Source: Pseudomonas piscis (GTDB taxonomy: Bacteria; Pseudomonadota; Gammaproteobacteria; Pseudomonadales; Pseudomonadaceae). Taken from it: a DNA stretch of 64,000 nt. The translations under genes were made by a program, and so were the position numbers. Each line of letters begins with the position of its first letter. Positions within the stretch are counted from its first letter, which is position 1. The notes below the pieces were generated by a model. The model did no database searches. It worked only from the letters and a program-made list of their open reading frames with translations, and was not told the origin of the DNA. The DNA is taken from NCBI RefSeq assembly GCF_009380155.1, contig NZ_WHUV01000003.1, positions 992,001-1,056,000 on the forward strand, read 5' to 3'. Positions 44,427 through 52,714 of this stretch are shown here, piece by piece.

Positions 44427-46868
44427 ATGTCCCAGATTTTTTTCCGTCCCAGCCTGCTGGCGATGGCTGTCGTTCTGAGTTACGCCGCACTGCCCGTTGC
44501 CGCCCACGCCGCAGCCGAGCCGCAACAGGCCCAGGCCACCCGGTCGTTCGATCTGCCTGCCGGTGATCTGGGCGAGACCTTGAGCCACATCGCCCGGGAC
44601 AGCGGTCGGGTGCTATCGGTGCCCCCGCAGTTGCTTGCCGGCAAGCGCGCCAGCCGGGTCAGCGGCCAGCTGACCCCAGAGCAAGCCATGCAGCAGGCCC
44701 TGGTGGGCAGCGGCCTCGGCCTGACCACCACCCCCAGCGGTACCTGGAGCCTCTACCCATTGCCAACGGGGTCGGCACTGCAGCTGCAACCGACCCATAT
44801 CCAGGGCCAGGCCCAGGAGCAGGCCTGGGGGCCGGTGGACGGCTACGTGGCGACCCGCAGCGCCACCGCGACCAAGACCGACACGCCGATCCTGGAAATT
44901 CCCCAGACCATCAACGTAGTCACCGCCGATCAAGTGCAGACCCAGGGCGCGCGCAACCTGACCCAGGTCCTGCGCTACACGCCGGGGCTGAGCGTCAATG
45001 GCTACACCGACCGCAACACCATTGCCGACGAGATCACCAGCCGCGGTTTCGCCCCGACCCCGCTGTACCTCGATGGTGCCTACTTGCCGTATGCCGGCAG
45101 CCTTGGGGGCGCGCCGCAGATCGATCCCTATACCCTGGAACGTATCGAGGTCCTCAAGGGGCCGTCATCGGTGCTCTATGGGCAGAACCAGCCCGGCGGC
45201 CTGGTGAACATGGTCTCCAAGCGTCCTGCCAGCACCGCCCAGCATCAGGTCAAGTTCGGCCTGGGCAGCTATGACCGGGTCAATGGCGCCCTGGACAGCA
45301 GCGGGCCGCTGGATGATCAAGGAGAGTTTTCCTACCGCCTGGTCGGTGTGGCGAAGAAGGGCGGCGAGCAGGTGCTGCATACCAACAGCCAGCGCACCCT
45401 GCTGGCGCCGAGCCTGAGCTGGAGTCCGAGCGATGCCACCCGCCTGACCCTGTATGCGCAGATTCAGCGTGACGACGGCCTGGCGGACTATCAGGCGCTG
45501 CCGATGATCGGCACCCTCAAGCGTGGTCCCGATGGGCGCAAGATCGACCGTGATTTCTTCAACGGCGATTCGCGCTACAACGACTACAAGCGCGACCAGT
45601 ACATCCTTGGCTATGACTTCAGCCAGGCCCTCAACGACGACTTGAAATGGCGCTCCACCGCGCGCTACATCGATGTGCGCGACCGTTACAAGGGCTTCTT
45701 TCTGCGGGGCTTCGTCACCGATGCCGGCGGCGTCACCGACTACACCCGGGCCACCCGTACCAAGCTCGACTGGCAACAGCACAACACCGCCTACACCCTG
45801 AACAACAACCTGGAGTATCGCTTCAACACCGGCGCTCTCGAACACACCGCCCTGGCCGGCGTGGACTACCGTCACTTCAACCGCAAGTACACCGGCTACA
45901 ACGCCTATGGGGTATTGCCGGTTGACCTGTACGGCAAGAACAACTACGACACCGGCAGCGTGACCCCGGAGCTGACCACCCGCTGGGACAACACGATCAA
46001 GCAGACTGGTATCTATGCCCAGGACCAGATCAAGCTCGACCAGTGGATCCTGACCATCGGCGGCCGCCAGGACTGGGCCGAAGTGGAAAACAAGGACTTG
46101 CTGGCCCGCAGCATCGTCGAACAGCGCGATCATAAATTCACCGGCCGGGTGGGTCTGACCTACGTCACCGAGTTCGGCCTGGCGCCCTATGTCAGCTACT
46201 CGCAGTCGTTCCTGCCGACCGTGGGTACCGGGGCCCCGGAGCGCGGCGCCAAGGCCTTTAAACCGACCGAGGGCGAGCAGTATGAAGTGGGGGTGAAGTA
46301 CCAGCCCCTGGACAAGACGCTGATGACCGCGTCGGTGTTCCAGGTGAAGCAGAAGAACGCCCTGACCAGCGACATCGACTACCCCGAATACAACGCGCAG
46401 CAGGGTGAGATCCGCTCCCGGGGCATCGAACTGGAAATCAAGTCCAGCCTGGACAACATCGACATGATGGCCGCCGCCACCTACATCGACTCCTTCTATA
46501 CCAAGGCCAATGACTCCACCAAGGGCAATCGCAATGAGGCCCAGGCGCCAGTCTCGGCCAGTGCCTGGGTCGACTACCACTTCACCCAGGCGGCGCTCAA
46601 CGGCCTGACCTTTGGCGTGGGTGCGCGCTACACCGGCAGAAAACCGGGGGACTCGAACAGCACCTTCAGCACACCGGCCTATGTGGTGTACGACACCACC
46701 GTCAGCTATGACCTGGGCAAGCTCGATCCGAGCCTGCGGGGGCTGAAAAGCAGCCTCAACGTGCAGAACCTGTTTGACCGGGAATACGTCTCCGACTGCA
46801 ACTACAACTTTGGCTGCTACTACGGCCAGGAGCGCGTGGCCTCGGTGGAAATGAGCTACGACTGGTAA
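44427..46868 (+). CDS. TonB-dependent siderophore receptor with N-terminal signalling domain
   Basis: An 813-residue outer-membrane receptor. After a signal peptide cut near AHA-AAEPQ comes an STN signalling domain (SFDLPAGDLGETLSHIARDSG...SGTWSLYP, about 35-115). The plug follows (VDGYVATRSATATKTDTPILE, IPQTINVVTADQV, ERIEVLKGPSSVLYGQ), then a 22-strand barrel ending in Trp. The C-terminal CNYNFGCYYGQERV resembles ferrichrome/ferrioxamine-type receptors (FhuA, FoxA, FiuA), suggesting a hydroxamate substrate; this is inference. It lies 89 bases after the FecR-like gene and should be expressed from its sigma factor. Confidence 0.9.
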   Translation: MSQIFFRPSLLAMAVVLSYAALPVAAHAAAEPQQAQATRSFDLPAGDLGETLSHIARDSGRVLSVPPQLLAGKRASRVSGQLTPEQAMQQALVGSGLGLTTTPSGTWSLYPLPTGSALQLQPTHIQGQAQEQAWGPVDGYVATRSATATKTDTPILEIPQTINVVTADQVQTQGARNLTQVLRYTPGLSVNGYTDRNTIADEITSRGFAPTPLYLDGAYLPYAGSLGGAPQIDPYTLERIEVLKGPSSVLYGQNQPGGLVNMVSKRPASTAQHQVKFGLGSYDRVNGALDSSGPLDDQGEFSYRLVGVAKKGGEQVLHTNSQRTLLAPSLSWSPSDATRLTLYAQIQRDDGLADYQALPMIGTLKRGPDGRKIDRDFFNGDSRYNDYKRDQYILGYDFSQALNDDLKWRSTARYIDVRDRYKGFFLRGFVTDAGGVTDYTRATRTKLDWQQHNTAYTLNNNLEYRFNTGALEHTALAGVDYRHFNRKYTGYNAYGVLPVDLYGKNNYDTGSVTPELTTRWDNTIKQTGIYAQDQIKLDQWILTIGGRQDWAEVENKDLLARSIVEQRDHKFTGRVGLTYVTEFGLAPYVSYSQSFLPTVGTGAPERGAKAFKPTEGEQYEVGVKYQPLDKTLMTASVFQVKQKNALTSDIDYPEYNAQQGEIRSRGIELEIKSSLDNIDMMAAATYIDSFYTKANDSTKGNRNEAQAPVSASAWVDYHFTQAALNGLTFGVGARYTGRKPGDSNSTFSTPAYVVYDTTVSYDLGKLDPSLRGLKSSLNVQNLFDREYVSDCNYNFGCYYGQERVASVEMSYDW

Positions 46869-47031
46869 GGCCGGGCAGGATGCTCGAATGAAGGGGAGGC
46901 TGCCCTCGCGATGATGTTCATGGCGAGGGCGCTTGCTTGTGCTCAGTGGCGTCGTGGTCCTGGCGTTGCGGTGTATCAGGCAGCCCGCAGGGTGTGGCTG
47001 GGGAGCACACCCCAGCCGGAGCATGCGCCCT

Positions 47032-47799
47032 CTACTTCGGACCCAGGATCTGCGTCAGCTTGCCCGGGGCCGGGGCGCCTTGCTGTTGTTGCAGCTCGCC
47101 TTTGTCGTCCAGGTAGAAGATCGCCGGGGTGGCCGACAGCTCCAGTTCCTCCATGAGCTTCATGTTGGCGTCGAGCTTGGCCTGGATCGCTTTGGGGATG
47201 CTTTGCAGGGGTTTCAGGCTGCTGCCCTTGCCGGCCTTCTCGTGATCCTGCAGGGCCTGGCTCGGGTCCTTGGCGGCCAGCAGGGCGGCGGATTTGCCTG
47301 GGCTGTCCTCGCGGATGATGCCGACCATGATGTGCCGCAGTTGCACCTTGCCGGCCTTGACCCAGGGCCGGGCTTGTTCCCAGAACATGTTGCAGTAGGG
47401 GCAGTTGGGGTCGCTGAACAGGTAGACGATACGTGGCGCATCGGCCTTGCCGTCGGCGATCCAGTCGCTTTTCTCCAGGTTGCCCCAGACTTCCTTGGCC
47501 ATCGGTGCATAGACCAGTTTCTGCAACGGTTCGGCGCTGAGGTCCTTGCCGTCGGCGTCGTACAGGTTGCCCAGCAGCACGTGTTGGCCATCGGCGGTCA
47601 GGTACAGGGTCATGCCGCGGTTCTGGTACTGCGCGGCATAACCCTTGAGGCCAGCCGGAGCGTCGAAGCTGCCGATGATCTTGGCGCCCTTGGCCTCGAT
47701 CTTGCGGATCGGCGCGGGCAGTTCCTCGGCCTGCAGCAGCGGGACATTGAGCAGTGCCGCGCCCAGGGACAGGCTCAGCAGGTGGCGGATGAAGGGCAT
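47032..47799 (-). CDS. dsbG: DsbG, periplasmic thiol:disulfide interchange protein
   Basis: A 255-residue DsbC/DsbG-family protein. A signal peptide precedes an N-terminal dimerisation domain, a linker, and a thioredoxin domain with the CPYC redox motif (FSDPNCPYCNMFW, near residue 130) and a cis-Pro in SATPAIFY. DsbG protects single cysteines from oxidation and depends on DsbD for electrons. The start overlaps the end of the upstream TlpA-like gene by 25 bases, in the order dsbD-dsbE-dsbG known for the copper-responsive operon of P. aeruginosa. Confidence 0.92.
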   Translation of the reverse strand: MPFIRHLLSLSLGAALLNVPLLQAEELPAPIRKIEAKGAKIIGSFDAPAGLKGYAAQYQNRGMTLYLTADGQHVLLGNLYDADGKDLSAEPLQKLVYAPMAKEVWGNLEKSDWIADGKADAPRIVYLFSDPNCPYCNMFWEQARPWVKAGKVQLRHIMVGIIREDSPGKSAALLAAKDPSQALQDHEKAGKGSSLKPLQSIPKAIQAKLDANMKLMEELELSATPAIFYLDDKGELQQQQGAPAPGKLTQILGPK

Positions 47800-48638
47800 G
47801 GGGGTTTCCTTGAGGGGGCGACCGGAGTCGGATGGATGCCGTCGAAGTTCTCCAGGGCGCGGGCCAGGCTGGCCTCCGAGAGTTCCCCGAGATGGCTGCC
47901 GAGCAGGCGGCCGTCGGCGCTGTAGAACAGGGTGGTGGGCAGGGCCATGGAGCCCACGGCCTTGCCCAGGCGGCCACTGCCGTCGAACAGTACGTTGTCC
48001 AGGTTCAGTTCCTGGGTGGCCAGGAAGGTGGCGACGCTCTGCATGCTCTCGGCCTGGTTAACGAACAGGAAGGTCAGGTCCGGGCGTTGTTGCTGGGCTT
48101 TTTCCAGCACCGGCATTTCCCGCCGGCAGGGCGGGCACCAGGTGGCCCAGAGGTTGATCACCAGCGGCCCGCCCTGGTAGTCGGTGAGCTGCACGGTGTC
48201 GCCGTTGGCGTTGCGCAGGGCCACTTCCGGCAGGCGCGTACCCTGGTCGTAGAGGCTCAGGGACAGAGTCGCCAGCAGCCAGAACGCCAGGCCGGTAGCG
48301 ATCCCGGCGCCCAGGGGACGGCGCAGGGCCGGGCGTTTCCAACCCCAGGCCAGGGCTGCCAGGAGCATGACCAGTACCCCGGGCCAGGCGAGGAAACCGC
48401 CGTCGCGCAGGTCGATGGTCATCCACAGGTCGTCCCGGTAGTGCCTCCAGTAGGCGATGACGAAACTGACCCGGGCGGCGAGCATGCCGATCAGGAACAG
48501 CGAGAACAGCACCGACTCCGGGTTGTCACCGCCGCGCTTGGCCACGCGCCAGCCCACCAGCGTGGCCAGGGCCAGGGCGCTGATCAGCAGCAGGTGGTTG
48601 AGGGCGATGGCGAAGGTGCCGATGGTAAAGGTCAGCAT
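47775..48638 (-). CDS. dsbE: Membrane-anchored TlpA/DsbE-like redoxin with Lgt-like N-terminal domain
   Basis: A 287-residue protein in two parts. Residues 1-130 hold about four membrane helices that resemble a cut-down prolipoprotein diacylglyceryl transferase (GMLAARVSFVIAYW, LRDGGFLAWPG). Residues 140-275 form a periplasmic TlpA/DsbE thioredoxin with WATWCPPCRREMPVL and cis-Pro in MALPTTLFY. It probably takes electrons from DsbD and reduces periplasmic substrates. Its ATG overlaps the dsbD stop as TGATG. An upstream frame extension to 48743 lies inside dsbD and is not used. Confidence 0.88.
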   Translation of the reverse strand: MLTFTIGTFAIALNHLLLISALALATLVGWRVAKRGGDNPESVLFSLFLIGMLAARVSFVIAYWRHYRDDLWMTIDLRDGGFLAWPGVLVMLLAALAWGWKRPALRRPLGAGIATGLAFWLLATLSLSLYDQGTRLPEVALRNANGDTVQLTDYQGGPLVINLWATWCPPCRREMPVLEKAQQQRPDLTFLFVNQAESMQSVATFLATQELNLDNVLFDGSGRLGKAVGSMALPTTLFYSADGRLLGSHLGELSEASLARALENFDGIHPTPVAPSRKPPCPSSATC

Positions 48639-50389
48639 CAGCGGGCTTCCAGGGTCTGGGTCCAGCGTTGCAGGAAGGTCGCGGCATCCACTTCGCCGGT
48701 GATGCGCTGGCTGCGGCGCTCGCTGCCATCCGGGCCGATCCACAGCATGCTGGGAGGTCCCGGTACCTTGTAGCGACCGAGCAGTTCGCGGCCGTCGGCA
48801 TTATCCAGGGTCACGTCCAGGCGCAGCAGGCGCACGTCCTTCAGGGTTTCGAGGACCTGGGGCTGGCCGAATACGGTCTTCTCCATGATCTTGCACGACA
48901 CGCACCAGTCGGCGTAGTAGTCCAGCAGCACCCATTGGCCCTGGGCCTGGGCGCTGTCCAGGGCGCCTTGCAGCTGGGCAGGGGTCTTGACCGTGGTGAA
49001 GGCGTCGTGGGCACTGGCGTTGCTGGCGGGGGCGCCGCCGCTGTAGACCTTCAGCGGGTGCAGCAGGTCGTCGCTGCCGCCAGCGGCACCCACCAGCAGC
49101 ACGCTGCCCCAGATGCCGAACAGCAACGCACCGGCACCGAACAGGTGCAGCAGGCGCCCGGCGATCACCCGTTGCTGCCAGGCGCAGTAGGCCAGTACCA
49201 GGGCCAGGGCACCCCACAGGCCGATCCACAGGCTGGCGTTCAGCACCGGACGCAGCATGTAGATGGCGGTGCCGAGGAAAAGGATGCCGAACACGCCCTT
49301 GAGCAGGTTCATCCAGGGGCCGGGCTTGGGCAGGAAGCGGTTGCCCAGGGTCACCAGCAGCAACAACGGCAGGCCGATGCCCAGGCCCAGGGCGAACAGC
49401 GCCAGGCCGCCAAACAGGGCATTGCCGGTCTGGGCGATATACAGCAGGCCACCGGCCAGGGGGGCGGTCATGCACGGGCCCACCAGCAGCGCGGACAGGG
49501 CGCCGAGGACCCCGCAACCGATCAGGCTGCCGCCCTGGCGCTGGCGGCTGGCGCCTTCCAGGCGATCGCGCAGGAAGGCTGGCATCTGCAATTCGAAGAA
49601 ACCGAACATCGGCAAGGCCAGCAGTACGAACAATGCGGCGAAGCTGCCCAGGACCCAGGGTTGCTGCAGCCAGGCCTGCAGGTTGCTGCCCAGCAGGGCG
49701 GCGATCACGCCCATGCCGGCGTAAACCAGGGCCATGCACAACACATAGCTGGAAGCCAGGGCCAGGCCCCGGCGCGGGCTGGCGCCACTGCCCACCACCA
49801 TTCCGGCGAGGATCGGCAGCATCGGCAGCGAGCAGGGAGCGAAGGCCAGCAGCAGGCCGAAGCCGAAGAACGCCAGCAGGCCCAGGCCCCAGGATTTCTG
49901 TTGCAGGTCGTTGGCCAGCAGTTGGTCTTGGGCCGCTGCGGTGCCGCTCTGGGCGCCGGCGCTAGCCGCTGCGGCCGGGGCTCCGCCCAGGTCCACCTCC
50001 AGGGTTTGCGGTGGGTAGCACAGGCCGGCGTCGGCGCAGCCTTGCCAGCCCAGCTTGACCTTGCCCGTGGCGGTTGCCGGCAGCTTCACCTCCAGGCCCT
50101 GGCGGTACACGGTCTGGTCGCCGAAGAATTCGTCGCTATGGGCTTCGCCCGCCGGCAGGCTCGGCTGCTGCTCCGGCTGCAGGCCGTCGAACTTCAGGCG
50201 CTTCTGGTACAGGTAATAGCCGTCGGCGATCTGCCAGAACAGCTGGGTCTCGCCCGAGGGCAGACGCTCGGAGCTGAATACGAACGCCTGGCCCACCGGC
50301 AGGAAGTCGGGCTTGACCTCGAACGGATTGTTGCCGGCTTGTGCCAGGGTGGTGAACAGCATGAACAACAGGATGAACAATCGACGCAT
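48638..50389 (-). CDS. dsbD: DsbD, inner-membrane thiol:disulfide interchange protein
   Basis: A 583-residue electron conduit from cytoplasmic thioredoxin to DsbG/DsbE. The periplasmic alpha domain follows a signal peptide and holds GCADAGLCYPP. The membrane domain (about eight helices) holds the paired cysteines in FAPCSLPMLP and LVGPCMTAPL. The C-terminal gamma domain is a thioredoxin with YADWCVSCKIMEK. ATG at 50389 has AAGG seven bases upstream; a TTG two codons earlier is less likely. First gene of the dsbDEG operon, divergent from dsbRS. Confidence 0.92.
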   Translation of the reverse strand: MRRLFILLFMLFTTLAQAGNNPFEVKPDFLPVGQAFVFSSERLPSGETQLFWQIADGYYLYQKRLKFDGLQPEQQPSLPAGEAHSDEFFGDQTVYRQGLEVKLPATATGKVKLGWQGCADAGLCYPPQTLEVDLGGAPAAAASAGAQSGTAAAQDQLLANDLQQKSWGLGLLAFFGFGLLLAFAPCSLPMLPILAGMVVGSGASPRRGLALASSYVLCMALVYAGMGVIAALLGSNLQAWLQQPWVLGSFAALFVLLALPMFGFFELQMPAFLRDRLEGASRQRQGGSLIGCGVLGALSALLVGPCMTAPLAGGLLYIAQTGNALFGGLALFALGLGIGLPLLLLVTLGNRFLPKPGPWMNLLKGVFGILFLGTAIYMLRPVLNASLWIGLWGALALVLAYCAWQQRVIAGRLLHLFGAGALLFGIWGSVLLVGAAGGSDDLLHPLKVYSGGAPASNASAHDAFTTVKTPAQLQGALDSAQAQGQWVLLDYYADWCVSCKIMEKTVFGQPQVLETLKDVRLLRLDVTLDNADGRELLGRYKVPGPPSMLWIGPDGSERRSQRITGEVDAATFLQRWTQTLEAR

Positions 50390-50436
50390 GGTCAAGCCTT
50401 AAACCGGTGCAAGTTGCGAGCACAATGGCCGGCCCT

Positions 50437-50516
50437 GATTAACCGATGATTAAACCGCGCCTTGTGGCCCGGAGCGGGCGGGCATAATGTCCGCTTAATC
50501 CGCCGCTTGCTTAATC
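50437..50516. promoter_or_regulatory. Candidate DsbR binding repeats in the dsbD-dsbR intergenic region
   Basis: Two GATTAA elements (50437-50442 and 50448-50453, 11 bases apart) face two TTAATC elements (50495-50500 and 50511-50516, 16 bases apart). OmpR-type regulators bind direct repeats about one helical turn apart, so the first pair fits best. The region separates dsbD from dsbR, where DsbR is expected to act. Confidence 0.5.
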
Positions 50517-50540
50517 AACGCCCTTTGTACAGGACCGACC

Positions 50541-51218
50541 ATGCACGTACTTGTCTGTGAAGATGATGAGCTGATCGCCAGCGGGATCGTCGCCGGCCTC
50601 ACGGCCCAGGGCCTGACGGTCGAGCATGTGGCCACCGCTTCGGCGGCGCGGGCCATGCTCGGCGTGGCCGATTTCGACGTGATGGTACTGGATCTTGGCC
50701 TGCCGGATGAAGATGGCCTGAAACTGCTCAAGCAGCAGCGCCAGCAGGGCCTGGAGATCCCGGTGCTGATCCTCACCGCCCGGGACGCGGTGACCGACCG
50801 GGTCGACGGCCTGCAGGCCGGTGCCGACGACTACCTGCTCAAGCCCTTCGACCTGCGCGAACTGGCGGCGCGCCTGCATACCCTGTTGCGCCGGGCGGCG
50901 GGACGCAGCGTCAACCTGATCGAGCACGGGCGCCTGACCTACGACCCCAGCACCCGCGAGACCCTGCTCGGTGGGCAGCCGGTGGACCTGTCCCGGCGCG
51001 AGCAGTCGTTGCTTCAGGCTTTGCTGCACAACCGCGGCCGGGTGCTGTCCAGCGAGCAGCTCAAGGACAGTGTCTATGGCTTCAACGACGAGCTGGAGAG
51101 CAACGCCTTGAACGTGCACATCCATCACCTGCGGCGCAAGCTCGGCAATGGCATCGTCGAGACCGTACGGGGCCTGGGCTATCGCCTGGGGCCGGCGGAT
51201 GGCGAGGAGAGTCGCTAA
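50541..51218 (+). CDS. dsbR: DsbR, OmpR-family response regulator
   Basis: A 225-residue regulator: receiver domain with CEDDEL, the phospho-acceptor in VLDLGLPDEDGL (near residue 51) and LLKPF; winged-helix DNA-binding domain with LSRREQSLLQALLHNRGRVLS and NVHIHHLRRKL. Gene order and divergence from dsbDEG match the P. aeruginosa DsbRS system, in which DsbR turns on dsb genes under copper stress. The dsbS GTG follows its stop directly. Confidence 0.88.
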   Translation: MHVLVCEDDELIASGIVAGLTAQGLTVEHVATASAARAMLGVADFDVMVLDLGLPDEDGLKLLKQQRQQGLEIPVLILTARDAVTDRVDGLQAGADDYLLKPFDLRELAARLHTLLRRAAGRSVNLIEHGRLTYDPSTRETLLGGQPVDLSRREQSLLQALLHNRGRVLSSEQLKDSVYGFNDELESNALNVHIHHLRRKLGNGIVETVRGLGYRLGPADGEESR

Positions 51219-52544
51219 GTGAGAAGCCTGCGCCTGCGCCTGAGCGTAACCCTGGGCGCTGCCTTCATCCTGATCTGGACCCTGGCCGCCGCCTGGATGC
51301 TCAGCGATTTGCGCAACCAGATGATGTTCTCCCTGGACCAGCGCCTGGTGGCTTCGGCACGGATGGTCGCGGGCCTCTTGGAGCAGATGCCGGCTCTGCC
51401 ATCCCATGGTCCGCACGATCACATCGACAGTGCCGCCCTGAGCATTCCCGGCGGCATGGCTTGCCAGGTCAGCTCCCTGCGTGGACAGATCCTGGCTCGT
51501 AGCCACAGTACTCCCGATCACACGCTGGAAGCCGAGAAGCTGGGGTTCCACGACCAGATGATCGACGACGCGCCCTGGCGCACCTTCACCCTGGTGCGCG
51601 GCGACCTGCGCATCACCACCGCCGACCGCCAGGTGGAGCGCGAGGCCCTGAACTTGTCGATCCTGTTGGCGGCTTCGGTGCCGGTGGGCGTGGCCCTGCT
51701 GGGGTGCCTGTGGCTGTTGTGGCTGGGGATCGGCCAGAGCCTGGCGCCGCTGAACCGCATCCGTGATGCTCTGATGCGGCGTAGCGCCGACTCCCTGGAG
51801 CCGCTGCAGATCCAGCCCATGCCCAGCGAGTTGCGCCCGCTGCTGGAAACCCAGAACCAGCTGTTCCAGCGCATTGCCCGGACCATCGAGCGCGAGCGGC
51901 GGCTGACCGGCGATGCCGCCCATGAACTGCGCAGCCCGCTGACGGCGATCAAGACCCACTTGCAAGTGGCGCGAATGACCGAGGGAGCGGCCCACGACCA
52001 GGCTCTGGCCCGGGCCGAGGAGGGCGCCGATCGCATGCATCGGACCCTGGAGCAGCTGTTGTTGCTGGCTCGCGTCGAGGGCAGCCTGTCGTTCGATGAC
52101 GGTGTGCAGTGCACGGCGGAGCAGGTGGCGCGCCTGGCGATCCAGGACGCGGTCGTCGGTGCCCGCCAGCGGGTCCAGTTGAATCTGGAGCCGACCGCGG
52201 CTGGCGCTGCGGTGGATATGCCCTCGACCCTGGCCATCGCCGCCTTGCGCAACCTGCTGGACAATGCCCTGCGCCATACGCCCGAAGAATGTCCGGTGGA
52301 GCTGAACCTGGAGCTGGTCGCCGGCCGTGTGCGTTTCCAGGTGCGGGACCACGGCCAGGGGATTCCCGAGGCAGACCTGCAACACCTGACCCAACGCTTC
52401 TGGCGTGACAGCCAGAGCAGTGGTTGCGGCCTGGGGTTGGCGATCGTCCAGGCCATCGTCCAGCGCTGTGGCTGCGAGCTGCATTTCGACAGCCAGCCCG
52501 ATGGCCTGCGGGTGGAACTGACCCTGCCTGCCCGGCGCGCTTGA
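51219..52544 (+). CDS. dsbS: DsbS, copper-sensing histidine kinase
   Basis: A 441-residue membrane kinase starting with GTG. Membrane helices lie near residues 9-28 and 140-163, bounding a periplasmic sensor. That sensor has a single cysteine, at residue 82 in GGMACQVSS, and a histidine-rich stretch SHGPHDHID. Cys82 is the residue reported as critical for copper sensing in P. aeruginosa DsbS. A HAMP-like linker is followed by the phospho-acceptor DAAHELRSPLTAIKTH and an ATPase domain (NLLDNALRH, DHGQGIPEADL, GCGLGLAIVQ). Confidence 0.88.
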   Translation: MRSLRLRLSVTLGAAFILIWTLAAAWMLSDLRNQMMFSLDQRLVASARMVAGLLEQMPALPSHGPHDHIDSAALSIPGGMACQVSSLRGQILARSHSTPDHTLEAEKLGFHDQMIDDAPWRTFTLVRGDLRITTADRQVEREALNLSILLAASVPVGVALLGCLWLLWLGIGQSLAPLNRIRDALMRRSADSLEPLQIQPMPSELRPLLETQNQLFQRIARTIERERRLTGDAAHELRSPLTAIKTHLQVARMTEGAAHDQALARAEEGADRMHRTLEQLLLLARVEGSLSFDDGVQCTAEQVARLAIQDAVVGARQRVQLNLEPTAAGAAVDMPSTLAIAALRNLLDNALRHTPEECPVELNLELVAGRVRFQVRDHGQGIPEADLQHLTQRFWRDSQSSGCGLGLAIVQAIVQRCGCELHFDSQPDGLRVELTLPARRA

Positions 52545-52594
52545 GCCGCCCTGGCCCGGGACGGGCCTTTGGGCAATTTCCCCGATCCAAGGTG

Positions 52595-52618
52595 TAAATC
52601 CCGACGCTGCTGGTGCGT
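52595..52618 (+). promoter_or_regulatory. PvdS-dependent promoter of pvdH
   Basis: TAAAT (52595-52599), 16 bases, CGT (52616-52618): an exact PvdS promoter pattern, 96 bases before the pvdH start codon. Confidence 0.82.
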
Positions 52619-52714
52619 TTTCAGAACAGGAAAACCTGTCAATGCGCACCCCCTCTCGGCTGCGCATCCGGCCGGTGGCCGTTTTGCTCAAATTGCAGCG
52701 TGAGGGTTCCACAG

